A DNA stretch of 64,000 nucleotides from Bacteroidota bacterium (lineage in GTDB: Bacteria > Bacteroidota > Bacteroidia > Chitinophagales > Chitinophagaceae), in contig JAFDZS010000015.1 in NCBI GenBank assembly GCA_018266775.1, positions 306,434 to 370,433 on the forward strand, read 5' to 3'. A program made the position numbers and the translations under genes. Shown piece by piece: positions 15,764 through 24,547 of this stretch. Under the pieces are notes generated by a model. That model saw only the letters and a list, made by a program, of their open reading frames with translations, was not told where the DNA came from and searched no databases. Each line of letters opens with the position of its first letter. Within the stretch, counting starts at the first letter, position 1.

Positions 15764-17104
15764 ATGTATGCCATTGTTGATATAGAAACAACCGGAGGTT
15801 ATGCAGCAGCAAGCCGCATCACCGAAATTGCCATCTTCATTCATGATGGCTCCCGGGTGGTTAAACATTTTGAATCACTGGTTAATCCCGAACAAAAAAT
15901 TCCACGGTATATTACTGCATTAACCGGCATTGATGATACGATGGTGGAAGATGCGCCAACATTTGATGCAATAGCCGATGTGATTTTTGATCTGCTCAAT
16001 GAACATATTTTTGTGGCCCACAGTGTAAACTTCGACTACAGTTTTGTAAAGCATCAACTGAAAAACAGCGGCTATAATCTAACAGCAAAAAAATTATGTA
16101 CCGTTCGCCTGGGAAGAAAGATTTTTCCGGTTATGCCCTCTTACAGCCTGGGCAATTTGTGCCGCACATTGCACATTAATAATGAAAGCCGGCACCGTGC
16201 AGGCGGCGATGCAAAAGCTACAGTGGCATTGTTTGAACATTACCTGGCTAATAACGGGGAAGTACACATCAATGAGATGCTGAAAAAATCATCCAAAGAT
16301 CAATGGCTGCCGCTGCATTTGGATAAAACTGAAATTGAAAAATTACCTTCTGTACCCGGAGTTTATTACTTCCACAACAATAAAAATAAAATTGTGTATG
16401 TAGGCAAAGCCATCAATATTAAAAAAAGGGTGAGCAGCCATTTTACTCATAACGACCCTGACCGCAAGCGGCAAAACTTTTTACGCAATATTCACAAGGT
16501 TACTTATCGTGCCTGTGCTACAGAACTGGAAGCATTGGTGCTGGAAAGTACAGAGATCAAAAGAATATGGCCTTTGTATAACCGCAGCCAGAAGCAACCC
16601 ACGCAGAAATATGCACTGTATTTATTTGAAGATGCACGGGGATACCAACGACTGGCTATTGACAAAAAGAAAAAAAATGTGCAGTCGCTGTATGTATTTA
16701 ATCTTTTGCATGAAGGTTTGGTGATGCTGAAAAAAATGGTGGAAGAGTTTGAACTGGATGCGAAACTTTGCTTTCTTGATAAAACACCGATTACTATTGC
16801 CGACTATGAATTTTTAGAACCTCCATCGATATATAACGGAAAAATAAGAAAAGCAGTGGAAGCGCTTGATGAAAAATTACCCAGCTTTGCAGTAATTGAC
16901 GATGGTATTAAAGACGAAGAACAATTGTGTTTATTGATAGAACGGGGAAGTTTTTGGGGCATGGGCTATATTCCGCGGGAAGAATCATTATATTCACTGC
17001 TTGAATTAAAGCAAAAGCTGCAGCCTTATGCAGATAACGATTATATACGCAACAGCATTTATGCTTTTGCAGAAGCTAACCCGGAGAAGAAGATTTTGTT
17101 GTAG
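15764..17104 (+). CDS. DnaQ-like exonuclease fused to GIY-YIG nuclease domain
   Basis: The 446-residue protein joins two nuclease modules. Residues 1-165 are a DEDDh 3'-5' exonuclease: VDIETTGG (Asp6 and Glu8), HSVNFDYSF (about 86-94) and SRHRAGGDAKAT (His144-Asp149). Residues 195-280 are a UvrC/Cho-like GIY-YIG domain: VPGVYYFHNNKNKIVYVGKA, Arg in KRVSSHF, and a Glu in LVLESTEIK. The C-terminal ~160 residues are uncharacterised. Such fusions are known in several phyla and probably act in DNA repair. The domain calls are firm; the substrate is inferred. Confidence 0.88.
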   Translation: MYAIVDIETTGGYAAASRITEIAIFIHDGSRVVKHFESLVNPEQKIPRYITALTGIDDTMVEDAPTFDAIADVIFDLLNEHIFVAHSVNFDYSFVKHQLKNSGYNLTAKKLCTVRLGRKIFPVMPSYSLGNLCRTLHINNESRHRAGGDAKATVALFEHYLANNGEVHINEMLKKSSKDQWLPLHLDKTEIEKLPSVPGVYYFHNNKNKIVYVGKAINIKKRVSSHFTHNDPDRKRQNFLRNIHKVTYRACATELEALVLESTEIKRIWPLYNRSQKQPTQKYALYLFEDARGYQRLAIDKKKKNVQSLYVFNLLHEGLVMLKKMVEEFELDAKLCFLDKTPITIADYEFLEPPSIYNGKIRKAVEALDEKLPSFAVIDDGIKDEEQLCLLIERGSFWGMGYIPREESLYSLLELKQKLQPYADNDYIRNSIYAFAEANPEKKILL

Positions 17105-17186
17105 TTAATAATAGTCACTCTTCCAATTTTTTCTTTCACCGCACCATATTATTTTCGCACCCCCAATTAAAAACACGGGATCAAGT

Positions 17187-19436
17187 ATGAACGAATTTAT
17201 CCAACCCATAGCCCAGAAATTTAATTTTAAGATACAACAGGTAGAAGCAGTCTTATCATTGCTGGAAGAAGGCGCTACTATACCATTTATAGCCCGATAC
17301 CGTAAAGACAAAACCGGTGCACTGGATGAAGTGCAGATACAGCATATACAGGAAGAAGCAAAATACCTGAAAGAATTTTCTGAGCGCAAAGCATTTATAG
17401 AAAAGGCGATTACAGAACAGGAAAAGATGACCGATGATATGCAGGCAAAACTGAATAAAGCCATAACGCTTGCGGAGCTGGAAGATATATACCTGCCCTT
17501 TAAACCCAAGCGCAAAACCAAAGCACAAACCGCACGGGAAAATGGATTGGAGCCATTGTCCAATACCATTATAGAACAAAAAGATATTGACTTGCTGGCA
17601 GAAGCTGCAAAATACTTCAACGAAAAAATAATTGATGCGGATATGGCTTTGCAGGGCGCACGGGATATCATTGCGGAAACAGTAAACGAAGATGCGGTGG
17701 TTAGGGCCAGAATGCGCAAACTGTTTGAAACATCTGCCATGCTGAAAAGTAAAGTAGTTGCTGATAAAGAAACAGAAGGCATCAAATATAAAGACTATTT
17801 CGATTTCAGCGAATTGATTGCAACCATTCCATCACACCGTATCCTTGCAGTGTTGCGTGGTTTCCTGGAAGGTTTTTTAAGAATTGAAATTACGCCTGAA
17901 GAAGAACCTGCACTGGAAATGGTAGAAGACCTGTACATCAAAGGGATGAGCAACTGCAGCGATCAAATACGCAAAGCGGTTAAAGATGCTTATAAACGAT
18001 TACTGCAACCCAGCCTGGAAACTGAATTCCGCACCGCATTAAAAACAAAAGCTGATGAAGAAGCCATTAATGTTTTTGCTGAAAACCTGCGCCAGTTGTT
18101 ATTAAGTTCACCATTAGGAAATAAAAGAATTCTGGCAATAGATCCCGGTTACAGAACGGGTTGCAAAGTGGTTTGCCTGGATGAAAAAGGCGACCTGAAA
18201 AAAACAGACCTTATCTTTCCGCATGAAAGTAACCGGGTAATGGCAGAAGAAATCAAAATCAAAAACCTGGTGCAGCAATATGATATAGAGGTGTTTGCCA
18301 TTGGTGATGGTACTGCAGGAAGAGAGACAGAGCAATTCATTAAAAAACTCAATCTTGGTCTTCCGGTATTTTTAGTGAATGAAGATGGCGCTTCTATCTA
18401 CTCCGCATCTGAAACGGCAAGAGAAGAGTTTCCTAATGAAGATATTACAGTACGCGGCGCCGTTAGTATTGGCCGCAGGCTGATGGATCCGCTGGCGGAA
18501 CTGGTGAAGATTGATCCTAAAAGTATTGGTGTGGGGCAGTACCAGCATGATGTAAACCAATTCCGCCTGAAAGAAAAACTGGATGCCACGGTGATCAGTT
18601 GTGTGAATAATGTTGGGGTAAACCTGAATACGGCCAGCAAACATTTACTGAGTTATGTAAGCGGCATCGGGGGTACATTAGCAGATAATATTGTAAAATA
18701 CAGAAACGAAATTGGGGCTTTCAAAAGCCGCCAGCAACTGTTGAAAGTGCCAAGGCTGGGGGCAAAGGCGTTTGAGCAATGCGCAGGATTTTTACGGATT
18801 AAAGATGGTGATGCGGTTTTGGATTCGAGTGCAGTGCATCCGGAAGCTTATCCTGTTGTAGAAAAAATTGCACAGGATTTAGGTGTTGCTGTTATGGCTA
18901 TTATTGGTAAAGAAGACTTACTCAAAACGGTGGAAGCAAAAAAATATGCCACTGACCAAATCGGGGAACTCACTATAAGGGATATACTCAATGAATTAAA
19001 GAAACCAGGCCTCGACCCGAGAAGCGAAGCGCAGCAATTTGAGTTTGCCAATATTTACAACATTGATGATGTGAAAGTGGGAATGGAAGTACCCGGTGTG
19101 GTAACCAACATCACACGCTTTGGCGCATTTGTAGATATTGGTGTGAAACAGGACGGACTGGTGCATGTATCAGAAATATCGCACACGTACATTACAGACC
19201 CTAACGAAGCATTAAAACTGAACCAGAAAGTGAATGTAAAAGTGCTTGAAGTAGATACTGTGCGGAAGCGTATTGCTTTGTCCATTAAACAAACAATGGA
19301 AGCGCCGCAAAGAAACCAGGGAAATCGTCCATCGTTTAAAGGGAAAGTGCCGCAAAAGCAACAGCATCAAAAAAACATGTCGGATATGCCGCTGAACGAT
19401 GCACTGGCGGCGTTAAAACAAAAGTTTGGAAAATAG
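17187..19436 (+). CDS. tex: Tex family RNA-binding transcription accessory protein
   Basis: The 749-residue protein has the full Tex layout: helical N-terminal domain (FIQPIAQKFNF onward), YqgF-like domain with LAIDPGYRTGCKVVCLDEKG near 320, HhH region (LLSYVSGIGGTLADNIVKYR) and a C-terminal S1 domain (VGMEVPGVVTNITRFGAFVD onward). Tex binds nucleic acid and affects transcription and translation. The ATG at 17187 fits family N-termini. No operon partner is evident. Confidence 0.95.
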   Translation: MNEFIQPIAQKFNFKIQQVEAVLSLLEEGATIPFIARYRKDKTGALDEVQIQHIQEEAKYLKEFSERKAFIEKAITEQEKMTDDMQAKLNKAITLAELEDIYLPFKPKRKTKAQTARENGLEPLSNTIIEQKDIDLLAEAAKYFNEKIIDADMALQGARDIIAETVNEDAVVRARMRKLFETSAMLKSKVVADKETEGIKYKDYFDFSELIATIPSHRILAVLRGFLEGFLRIEITPEEEPALEMVEDLYIKGMSNCSDQIRKAVKDAYKRLLQPSLETEFRTALKTKADEEAINVFAENLRQLLLSSPLGNKRILAIDPGYRTGCKVVCLDEKGDLKKTDLIFPHESNRVMAEEIKIKNLVQQYDIEVFAIGDGTAGRETEQFIKKLNLGLPVFLVNEDGASIYSASETAREEFPNEDITVRGAVSIGRRLMDPLAELVKIDPKSIGVGQYQHDVNQFRLKEKLDATVISCVNNVGVNLNTASKHLLSYVSGIGGTLADNIVKYRNEIGAFKSRQQLLKVPRLGAKAFEQCAGFLRIKDGDAVLDSSAVHPEAYPVVEKIAQDLGVAVMAIIGKEDLLKTVEAKKYATDQIGELTIRDILNELKKPGLDPRSEAQQFEFANIYNIDDVKVGMEVPGVVTNITRFGAFVDIGVKQDGLVHVSEISHTYITDPNEALKLNQKVNVKVLEVDTVRKRIALSIKQTMEAPQRNQGNRPSFKGKVPQKQQHQKNMSDMPLNDALAALKQKFGK

Positions 19437-19448
19437 ACGATGCTAAAT

Positions 19449-20090
19449 TTATAACGCAGCTTTCAGCATTTCAATAAAATGTTTCCGGTTGATCATTCGT
19501 GCACCAAGGCTTTCCAAATGTGCAGTATACACCTGGCAATCGATCAGTTGTAAACCTTTTTGCTGTAAGTGATGTACCAGTTGTATAAATGCAAATTTGC
19601 TGGCGTTGCTTTCATTGCTGAACATGCTTTCGCCAAAGAAAATATTTCCCATTAATACACCATATAAACCTCCGGCTAAAGTATTGCCGTGCCATGCTTC
19701 TGCGCTGATGGCAAAGCCCAGTTGGTGCAATGTGGTATAAGCTGCAATCACATCCTGTTGTATCCACGTGCCCAGTTGATCTTTACGTTTAATATTCCGG
19801 CAACTGGTTATTACTTCACCAAATGCTTCGTTCATCGTAAAACGAAACGGGCCATTTTTTATGATGCGCTGCATACTTTTACTCACTTTTAATTCAGCCG
19901 GAAATAAAACAAACCTCGGGTCGGGGCTCCACCAGCATACCGGTTCATCTTCGTTATACCAGGGAAATATGCCTTCGCGATAAGCCAGTAACAATCGTTC
20001 TGTGCTTAAATCGCCACCAATGGCTAATAATCCGTCAGCACCGGCTTTATCCACCGGTGGAAAGCTGATTTCTTTGCCAAGGATAATCAT
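19449..20090 (-). CDS. aat: leucyl/phenylalanyl-tRNA-protein transferase
   Basis: This 213-residue enzyme attaches Leu or Phe to N-terminal Arg or Lys of proteins and starts the ClpS/ClpAP N-degron pathway. Family motifs are continuous: FPWYNEDEPVCWWSPDPRFV near the start, AISAEAWHGNTLAGGLYGVL, and GNIFFGESMFSNESNASKFA. Length is normal. It runs convergently with tex, 12 bases apart. ClpS is not in the window. Confidence 0.94.
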   Translation of the reverse strand: MIILGKEISFPPVDKAGADGLLAIGGDLSTERLLLAYREGIFPWYNEDEPVCWWSPDPRFVLFPAELKVSKSMQRIIKNGPFRFTMNEAFGEVITSCRNIKRKDQLGTWIQQDVIAAYTTLHQLGFAISAEAWHGNTLAGGLYGVLMGNIFFGESMFSNESNASKFAFIQLVHHLQQKGLQLIDCQVYTAHLESLGARMINRKHFIEMLKAAL

Positions 20091-20296
20091 ACTTAAAAAT
20101 ACTGTTTATTGTATTTTAAAATACATGTGCTATTTAATGTGGGCTGAATTTTTCAGCATAATAAAAAAAACTGGCACAAATGGTAATGTAAAAATTTGCT
20201 TTTCCGATAAATGGAAAATATTTACTACAGAGAATGACAGGAAAATGTACCGGCATCTCCAGTATATTTTGCTGGATTTGTAAGAACAACAGAATC

Positions 20297-20327
20297 ACAA
20301 AAGGTTCTTTTTTGAAGAACCTTTTGT
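20297..20327 (-). terminator. intrinsic terminator after C10 protease
   Basis: A perfect 13-bp stem (ACAAAAGGTTCTT at 20297-20309 and its complement at 20315-20327) with a 5-base loop lies 24 bases beyond the stop of the minus-strand protease gene. No long T tract follows. The remaining sequence between 20091 and 20350 shows no gene. Confidence 0.7.
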
Positions 20328-20350
20328 ATGAATGAATTACGCTGGATAGA

Positions 20351-21631
20351 TCAGGGATGTATTTCAGATATTGCGTACCTGTTGTACTGGAAATTCCAAT
20401 TTAAACCGGGGATATACCAATTGTCAAAAGCAAACCAGCCATTATAATCTGTTGCATTGGTTCCATTCATCCAGTCTTCATGCCAGCCCCAGTTCATATG
20501 AAAATATAAATAGGTTTCGGAAATAATGCCTCCTTCGCAAATATAATAAGTCACTTCCTGTGCACCATCGCATACCCATTGATGCCCCCCGGCAGTCTGA
20601 TCCTGACCCTGTAATATTACCGGCCAGTTGTGCTGGAATATATTGTCCTTTACTCTTCCGTAACCATTGTTATAGGAACTGGCTGAGTAGCTCCAGTAAT
20701 TGGCAGATGAATAACCAAAACTATTTTTAATTGCCCCGGCAACTACATTTCCCTGTGCCCCTGATGAGTTGCACCCATAACTCATGCTTACACTAACGCC
20801 GGCATCGCTCATCAGTTGTTGTACTGAAGCATTGCCAAAAGTTGCCGGCATATTTGCCCAGTTATAAGTATTGGGGAACTGGTGATACCTGAATAACATT
20901 GACATTGATGTGGCCACACAACCTGTAAGTGGGCGAATACTGCAGTTATTACAGTTAAAGTTTTGATTTAATGCACACAGGTCGTTGTAAGTACAGCTTT
21001 GCCCCCATGTTACTGGTAACAAAGGGCCAACAGTATATACATACGGTGGCGGTATGGGGTTGCAGGGGTCTGGATCAATAGGGGGTACTTTATTAGAAAT
21101 CAGCGAGTCCATTTTGTTTTCTTCCATGTACCTGTTCCATGCAAGGGAAGCCTCTTTTGAGTTATCGTATAATCCTGCTCTCGTTACCTCAACGTTTTCT
21201 ACAGTTCTGTTCACCCAGTCTTTAAATCCATCTGGCATATTTTTAAAGCTAAATTCTCCATTGTTAATGTAACCCAGAACTGGTCGTAAATTGTAGTCTG
21301 CAGAAACAATAATGAACCCCTGGTTCTTATCAAAGTTGAATACATATAATGCTGGCTGATTGTTCTTGTCTATTATTATGGCATCGCTGATAATTACATT
21401 CCTGCCCAGGAGTGTGTTTTGCTTTGTCAGGGCATTATCCAGAACAGGGTTGGAATTTTGAAACTTGGCAGCATTGAATGAAGCAGCAATTTGTTTGGCA
21501 ACACTAAGAGGTACTAATTTGGGTGGCGGGATTGAACCCATGTCGGTGCTTGTTGTTTTCTTACAGCTCCATAAACAAAATGAAGCCAAAATCACCCATA
21601 AAATTTTGGGGATAGTCAATCTTTTTTTCAT
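20351..21631 (-). CDS. secreted C10 (streptopain-like) cysteine protease lipoprotein
   Basis: This 426-residue protein starts with a lipoprotein signal (lipidated Cys23 in LWSCKK), followed by a Spi-type pro-domain of about 150 residues (LYVFNFDKNQGFIIVSADYN). The mature peptidase resembles streptopain, prevotellin and interpain. Catalytic Cys238 is in TGCVATSMSML and catalytic His350 in AGGHQWVCDGA; the usual tail motif HMNWGWHEDWMNG follows. The protease probably acts at the cell surface or outside. The gene stands alone with an A+T-rich upstream region (21632-21880) and its own terminator. Confidence 0.9.
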   Translation of the reverse strand: MKKRLTIPKILWVILASFCLWSCKKTTSTDMGSIPPPKLVPLSVAKQIAASFNAAKFQNSNPVLDNALTKQNTLLGRNVIISDAIIIDKNNQPALYVFNFDKNQGFIIVSADYNLRPVLGYINNGEFSFKNMPDGFKDWVNRTVENVEVTRAGLYDNSKEASLAWNRYMEENKMDSLISNKVPPIDPDPCNPIPPPYVYTVGPLLPVTWGQSCTYNDLCALNQNFNCNNCSIRPLTGCVATSMSMLFRYHQFPNTYNWANMPATFGNASVQQLMSDAGVSVSMSYGCNSSGAQGNVVAGAIKNSFGYSSANYWSYSASSYNNGYGRVKDNIFQHNWPVILQGQDQTAGGHQWVCDGAQEVTYYICEGGIISETYLYFHMNWGWHEDWMNGTNATDYNGWFAFDNWYIPGLNWNFQYNRYAISEIHP

Positions 21632-21880
21632 GTTTTGGTGTTTTACGTAGTTAAGAAATCGAAATGCAGGTAGGCTAATATAAATTATTTTTATTTAGTA
21701 ATTAAAAATAAAATAATTATATAAATAGATGACAGAAAAAAGTAAATAAATTTTGATTTTTAATTTATTTTTTATATTGTGTATATAAGATATAGATTGG
21801 CGCAAAGGGTTTCTACAGCACAGCCTTTTGAGTTGAGAGAGAATGAGCTATGAAAATTGATAAAAGGGTATGCAGGATGA

Positions 21881-22495
21881 TTACAATACAATCGTTCTGA
21901 AAGTGAGATTGATCCTGGGTGCATGCACCTGTTTAGTGGGAGGTAAGCGATGCAGCCAGTGTGTTTGTGTAGTGCCTTTCATCACCAACAGGCTGCCGTG
22001 TTCGAGAATGCGGGCAACAGTTTCCTTAGATACTTTATGTTTAAAGGCAAATTTTCTTTCTGCCCCAAAACTAATGGAAGCAATAGCGCCATCTTTTTTC
22101 AAAGCCTTTTCGCCATCGCTGTGCCATGCCATACCTTCATCGCCGCTGTGGTATAAATTCAACAGGCAGGAATTATAGGTTTCCCCGGTTGTATGCTCAG
22201 CAGTTTGTTTTAATTCCTGCAGTGCAGGCGTCCACGGTAATGCTTTTTTAGTAACACTGGAATAAGTATAATCAAAGGGCTGATCGCCATACCAGGCCAC
22301 TTTTCTTTTGGTGACGAGATGTTTGCCCAATATAATTGCCTCGTCATTGCGCCATTCAATGCCCTGCATTAATTCGTTATAATAGTGGTTGGATTGCTGC
22401 GGTGTCCAGATGGTGCCATAGTAATATACCGTGCCATCTTTGGGCAGCAGGTTGATCGTACTGTCATGATGGGAACTGAATAAATCCATACTCAA
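21881..22495 (-). CDS. alkB: AlkB-type 2-oxoglutarate/Fe(II) dioxygenase
   Basis: This 204-residue enzyme of the AlkB/ALKBH2-3 group repairs alkylated bases by oxidative demethylation. Motifs include NSCLLNLYHSGDEGMAWHSD (iron ligands His and Asp of HxD), ISFGAERKFAF, and the distal HRLPPTKQVHAPRINLTFR with iron-binding His and 2-oxoglutarate-binding Arg residues. Size matches bacterial homologues. It stands apart from other repair genes here. Confidence 0.92.
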   Translation of the reverse strand: MSMDLFSSHHDSTINLLPKDGTVYYYGTIWTPQQSNHYYNELMQGIEWRNDEAIILGKHLVTKRKVAWYGDQPFDYTYSSVTKKALPWTPALQELKQTAEHTTGETYNSCLLNLYHSGDEGMAWHSDGEKALKKDGAIASISFGAERKFAFKHKVSKETVARILEHGSLLVMKGTTQTHWLHRLPPTKQVHAPRINLTFRTIVL

Positions 22496-22527
22496 TCAAC
22501 ACTGATTAGGATAGAAAGTGAAAACCA

Positions 22528-23475
22528 TTACGGCTGCACCACAAAACTTTCCTGCATTTTCTTCAGCAGCTCTGTTTCAATCATGCGCTGTGCAATGGCG
22601 ATCATATTTTTAAATGCCGTAGCGTGGGAAATGCCGTGGCCGATGATAACAGGTTTAGACACGCCGAGCACCGGTACTCCACCATATTGTTCAAAGTTAA
22701 AACGGTCGAAATGTTCATCATGGATGTTACGGCGTTTTACAATATCGTATACACTTTCTGCCATTTTCAAAATTACGTTGCCGGTAAAACCTTCGCATAC
22801 ATACACATCTGCCTTATCAATCAACAGGTCACGCCCTTCAACATTTCCAATAAAATTAATGCTGGAGTTTTCTTTCAGCAAGGGATAGGCAGCCTGTGCC
22901 AGCAGGTTTCCTTTGCCTTCTTCTTCGCCCAGGTTAACGAGACCCACACGCGGGTTGTCAAAATTGAGGATGTATTTGGCAAATAAAGACCCCAATATGG
23001 CAAACTGGTTCAGGTTTTCAGCTTTGCAGTCGGCGTTAATGCCCACATCGAGCAATAATGCCAATGTGCCATTCTCCCTGGGCATGTACGCACCAATAGT
23101 GGGCCGCAATACGCCTTCAATGGCTTTTATACTGAATAGTGAGCCCACCATCATGGCGCCTGTATTTCCGGCACTGATAAAAGCATCAATTTTGCCGGTT
23201 GCCAATAAATAAAAGCCTATGGCGATAGAAGAGTCTTTCTTTTCTTTTAATGCTTTGGTGGGGTGTTCGTTCATTTCAATCACCTGCGTGGTGTGAACGA
23301 TAGTGTACCTGCCTACAGCTACAGGATGTGCTTCAAGATGGGATTTAATCTGCGCTTCATCGCCAATTAATGTAAGGTGCACAGCTTCATTACCCGAAGT
23401 AACATACGCTTCCACACCTTTTACTGCTTCAAGCGGGGCAAAATCGCCCCCCATCATATCAAGTCCAATATTCAT
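22528..23475 (-). CDS. plsX: phosphate acyltransferase PlsX
   Basis: PlsX converts acyl-ACP to acyl-phosphate, the acyl donor for PlsY in phospholipid synthesis. The 315-residue product begins MNIGLDMMGGDFAP, the hallmark N-terminus, and has AFISAGNTGAMMVGSLF and CEGFTGNVILKMAES downstream. It is last in the DUF177-rpmF-plsX cluster. A weak hairpin (CTGCC at 23588-23592, GGCAG at 23597-23601) lies between rpmF and plsX and could modulate read-through. Confidence 0.95.
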   Translation of the reverse strand: MNIGLDMMGGDFAPLEAVKGVEAYVTSGNEAVHLTLIGDEAQIKSHLEAHPVAVGRYTIVHTTQVIEMNEHPTKALKEKKDSSIAIGFYLLATGKIDAFISAGNTGAMMVGSLFSIKAIEGVLRPTIGAYMPRENGTLALLLDVGINADCKAENLNQFAILGSLFAKYILNFDNPRVGLVNLGEEEGKGNLLAQAAYPLLKENSSINFIGNVEGRDLLIDKADVYVCEGFTGNVILKMAESVYDIVKRRNIHDEHFDRFNFEQYGGVPVLGVSKPVIIGHGISHATAFKNMIAIAQRMIETELLKKMQESFVVQP

Positions 23476-23624
23476 TTCAATTGCTTTTATTTTTTTATTG
23501 CAGCCCTGCTTTAAAGTTAGGCAGCATTACCATAAATAAAAAATTCTAAACGCTAAAGTCTTAACGAATTTAGTGTTTAGAACCTGTCTGCCCTCAGGCA
23601 GGTGCAAATAATTGAAAAAAATTA

Positions 23625-23819
23625 TCAGGCTTTCAGTGGCGCTTTTTCTGCCACCAACTTTCCTTTGTAGAATAATTTACCTTCGCTCACATGCGCACGG
23701 TGGCGTACATGCGTTTCGCCTGTAGTTTTATCCACGCTTAATGTAGTTGCCTCTGCTTTGTAGTGAGTCCTTCTTTTTGCACTGCGTTGCTGACTATGGC
23801 GCCTTTTGGGATTTGGCAT
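23625..23819 (-). CDS. rpmF: 50S ribosomal protein L32
   Basis: The 64-residue basic protein starts MPNPKRRHSQQRSAKRRTHY, the classical L32 N-terminus, and ends with VRHRAHVSEGKLFYKGKLVA. The zinc-binding cysteines present in some L32 proteins are absent, as is common in Bacteroidota. It sits between the DUF177 gene and plsX, the conserved gene order. Confidence 0.96.
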   Translation of the reverse strand: MPNPKRRHSQQRSAKRRTHYKAEATTLSVDKTTGETHVRHRAHVSEGKLFYKGKLVAEKAPLKA

Positions 23820-23865
23820 GACTTATAATTTAATATTGATGATTAATTATTGATTATTTAATATT

Positions 23866-24432
23866 TTACTTTTCGCCTTTTTTCGTTTTCTTTTTGGTCC
23901 TGAATTGTTCCAGCCCTTTCCAGATGGGGTTGCTTTCGCTTTCCTGTTGGCGTGCTTCCATTAATTTCAATTTCTCCAGCACTTCTTTATTACATAATGG
24001 ACCGCCAAACTGTTCGTCGCTGCAGGTTTTTTGAATAGGGAAACTCAGCAGCACAAATTCATAGATCCAGTTGGTTACATTAATATGGCTTTCCGTTCTT
24101 GAAATGTAAAACACGTCCGGATCTTCTTCCTGTTCATTCATTTCTTCCGGGTTTTCCACCAATTTCACCAGCATATTAAACTCATCCCAGATATCCATTG
24201 GCATCGGGTTACCGCAACGGTCGCAGGTAACTTTTGCCGCACCCCCAATTTCAAATTTCAGCAGCATGAAACCGCTTTTCTTATCCAGGCTTAGTTTAAC
24301 AGTGGCGTGACAGTTGGTAAAATCTGTAACCCCTTTTTCAGCAAAGAACTTATCATCTACCTCGTAATTGAACTCGTGAATACCGGGCTTTAAACCCACA
24401 AAAGCTATCTCAAATCCCCGTTTATTCGCCAT
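23866..24432 (-). CDS. DUF177 (YceD) family protein
   Basis: This 188-residue protein matches the DUF177/YceD family, implicated with 23S rRNA biogenesis in bacteria and plastids. It has CDRCGNPMPMDIWDEF, containing the family CxxC, and a second conserved region with DPDVFYISRTESHINVTNWI and PLCNKEVLEKLK. The ATG at 24432 (MANKRGFEIAFVGLKPG) is chosen because Bacteroidota relatives begin there. It is first in the operon with rpmF and plsX. Confidence 0.88.
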   Translation of the reverse strand: MANKRGFEIAFVGLKPGIHEFNYEVDDKFFAEKGVTDFTNCHATVKLSLDKKSGFMLLKFEIGGAAKVTCDRCGNPMPMDIWDEFNMLVKLVENPEEMNEQEEDPDVFYISRTESHINVTNWIYEFVLLSFPIQKTCSDEQFGGPLCNKEVLEKLKLMEARQQESESNPIWKGLEQFRTKKKTKKGEK

Positions 24433-24453
24433 TACGGATAGTTTAAAGGACGG

Positions 24454-24461
24454 CAAAGGTA
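24454..24461 (-). promoter_or_regulatory. TAnnTTTG -7 box for DUF177-rpmF-plsX
   Basis: The minus strand reads TACCTTTG, the Bacteroidota -7 consensus, 21 bases upstream of the DUF177 ATG. A -33 box is not clear. Confidence 0.5.
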
Positions 24462-24547
24462 AGAAGAAATTTCTGATTTTTTGCCGCCATTTTCAGAATT
24501 ATTGTGCACTGCCGGTTTAAGGTGGTTTTAGTACTTTTAAGGCTGAT

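Noticed and set aside
17105..17785. 226-residue minus-strand frame rich in Ser and Ile
   Set aside because: It is an antisense shadow of tex and the end of the exonuclease fusion, both of which carry clear motifs; its composition is typical of a non-coding strand.
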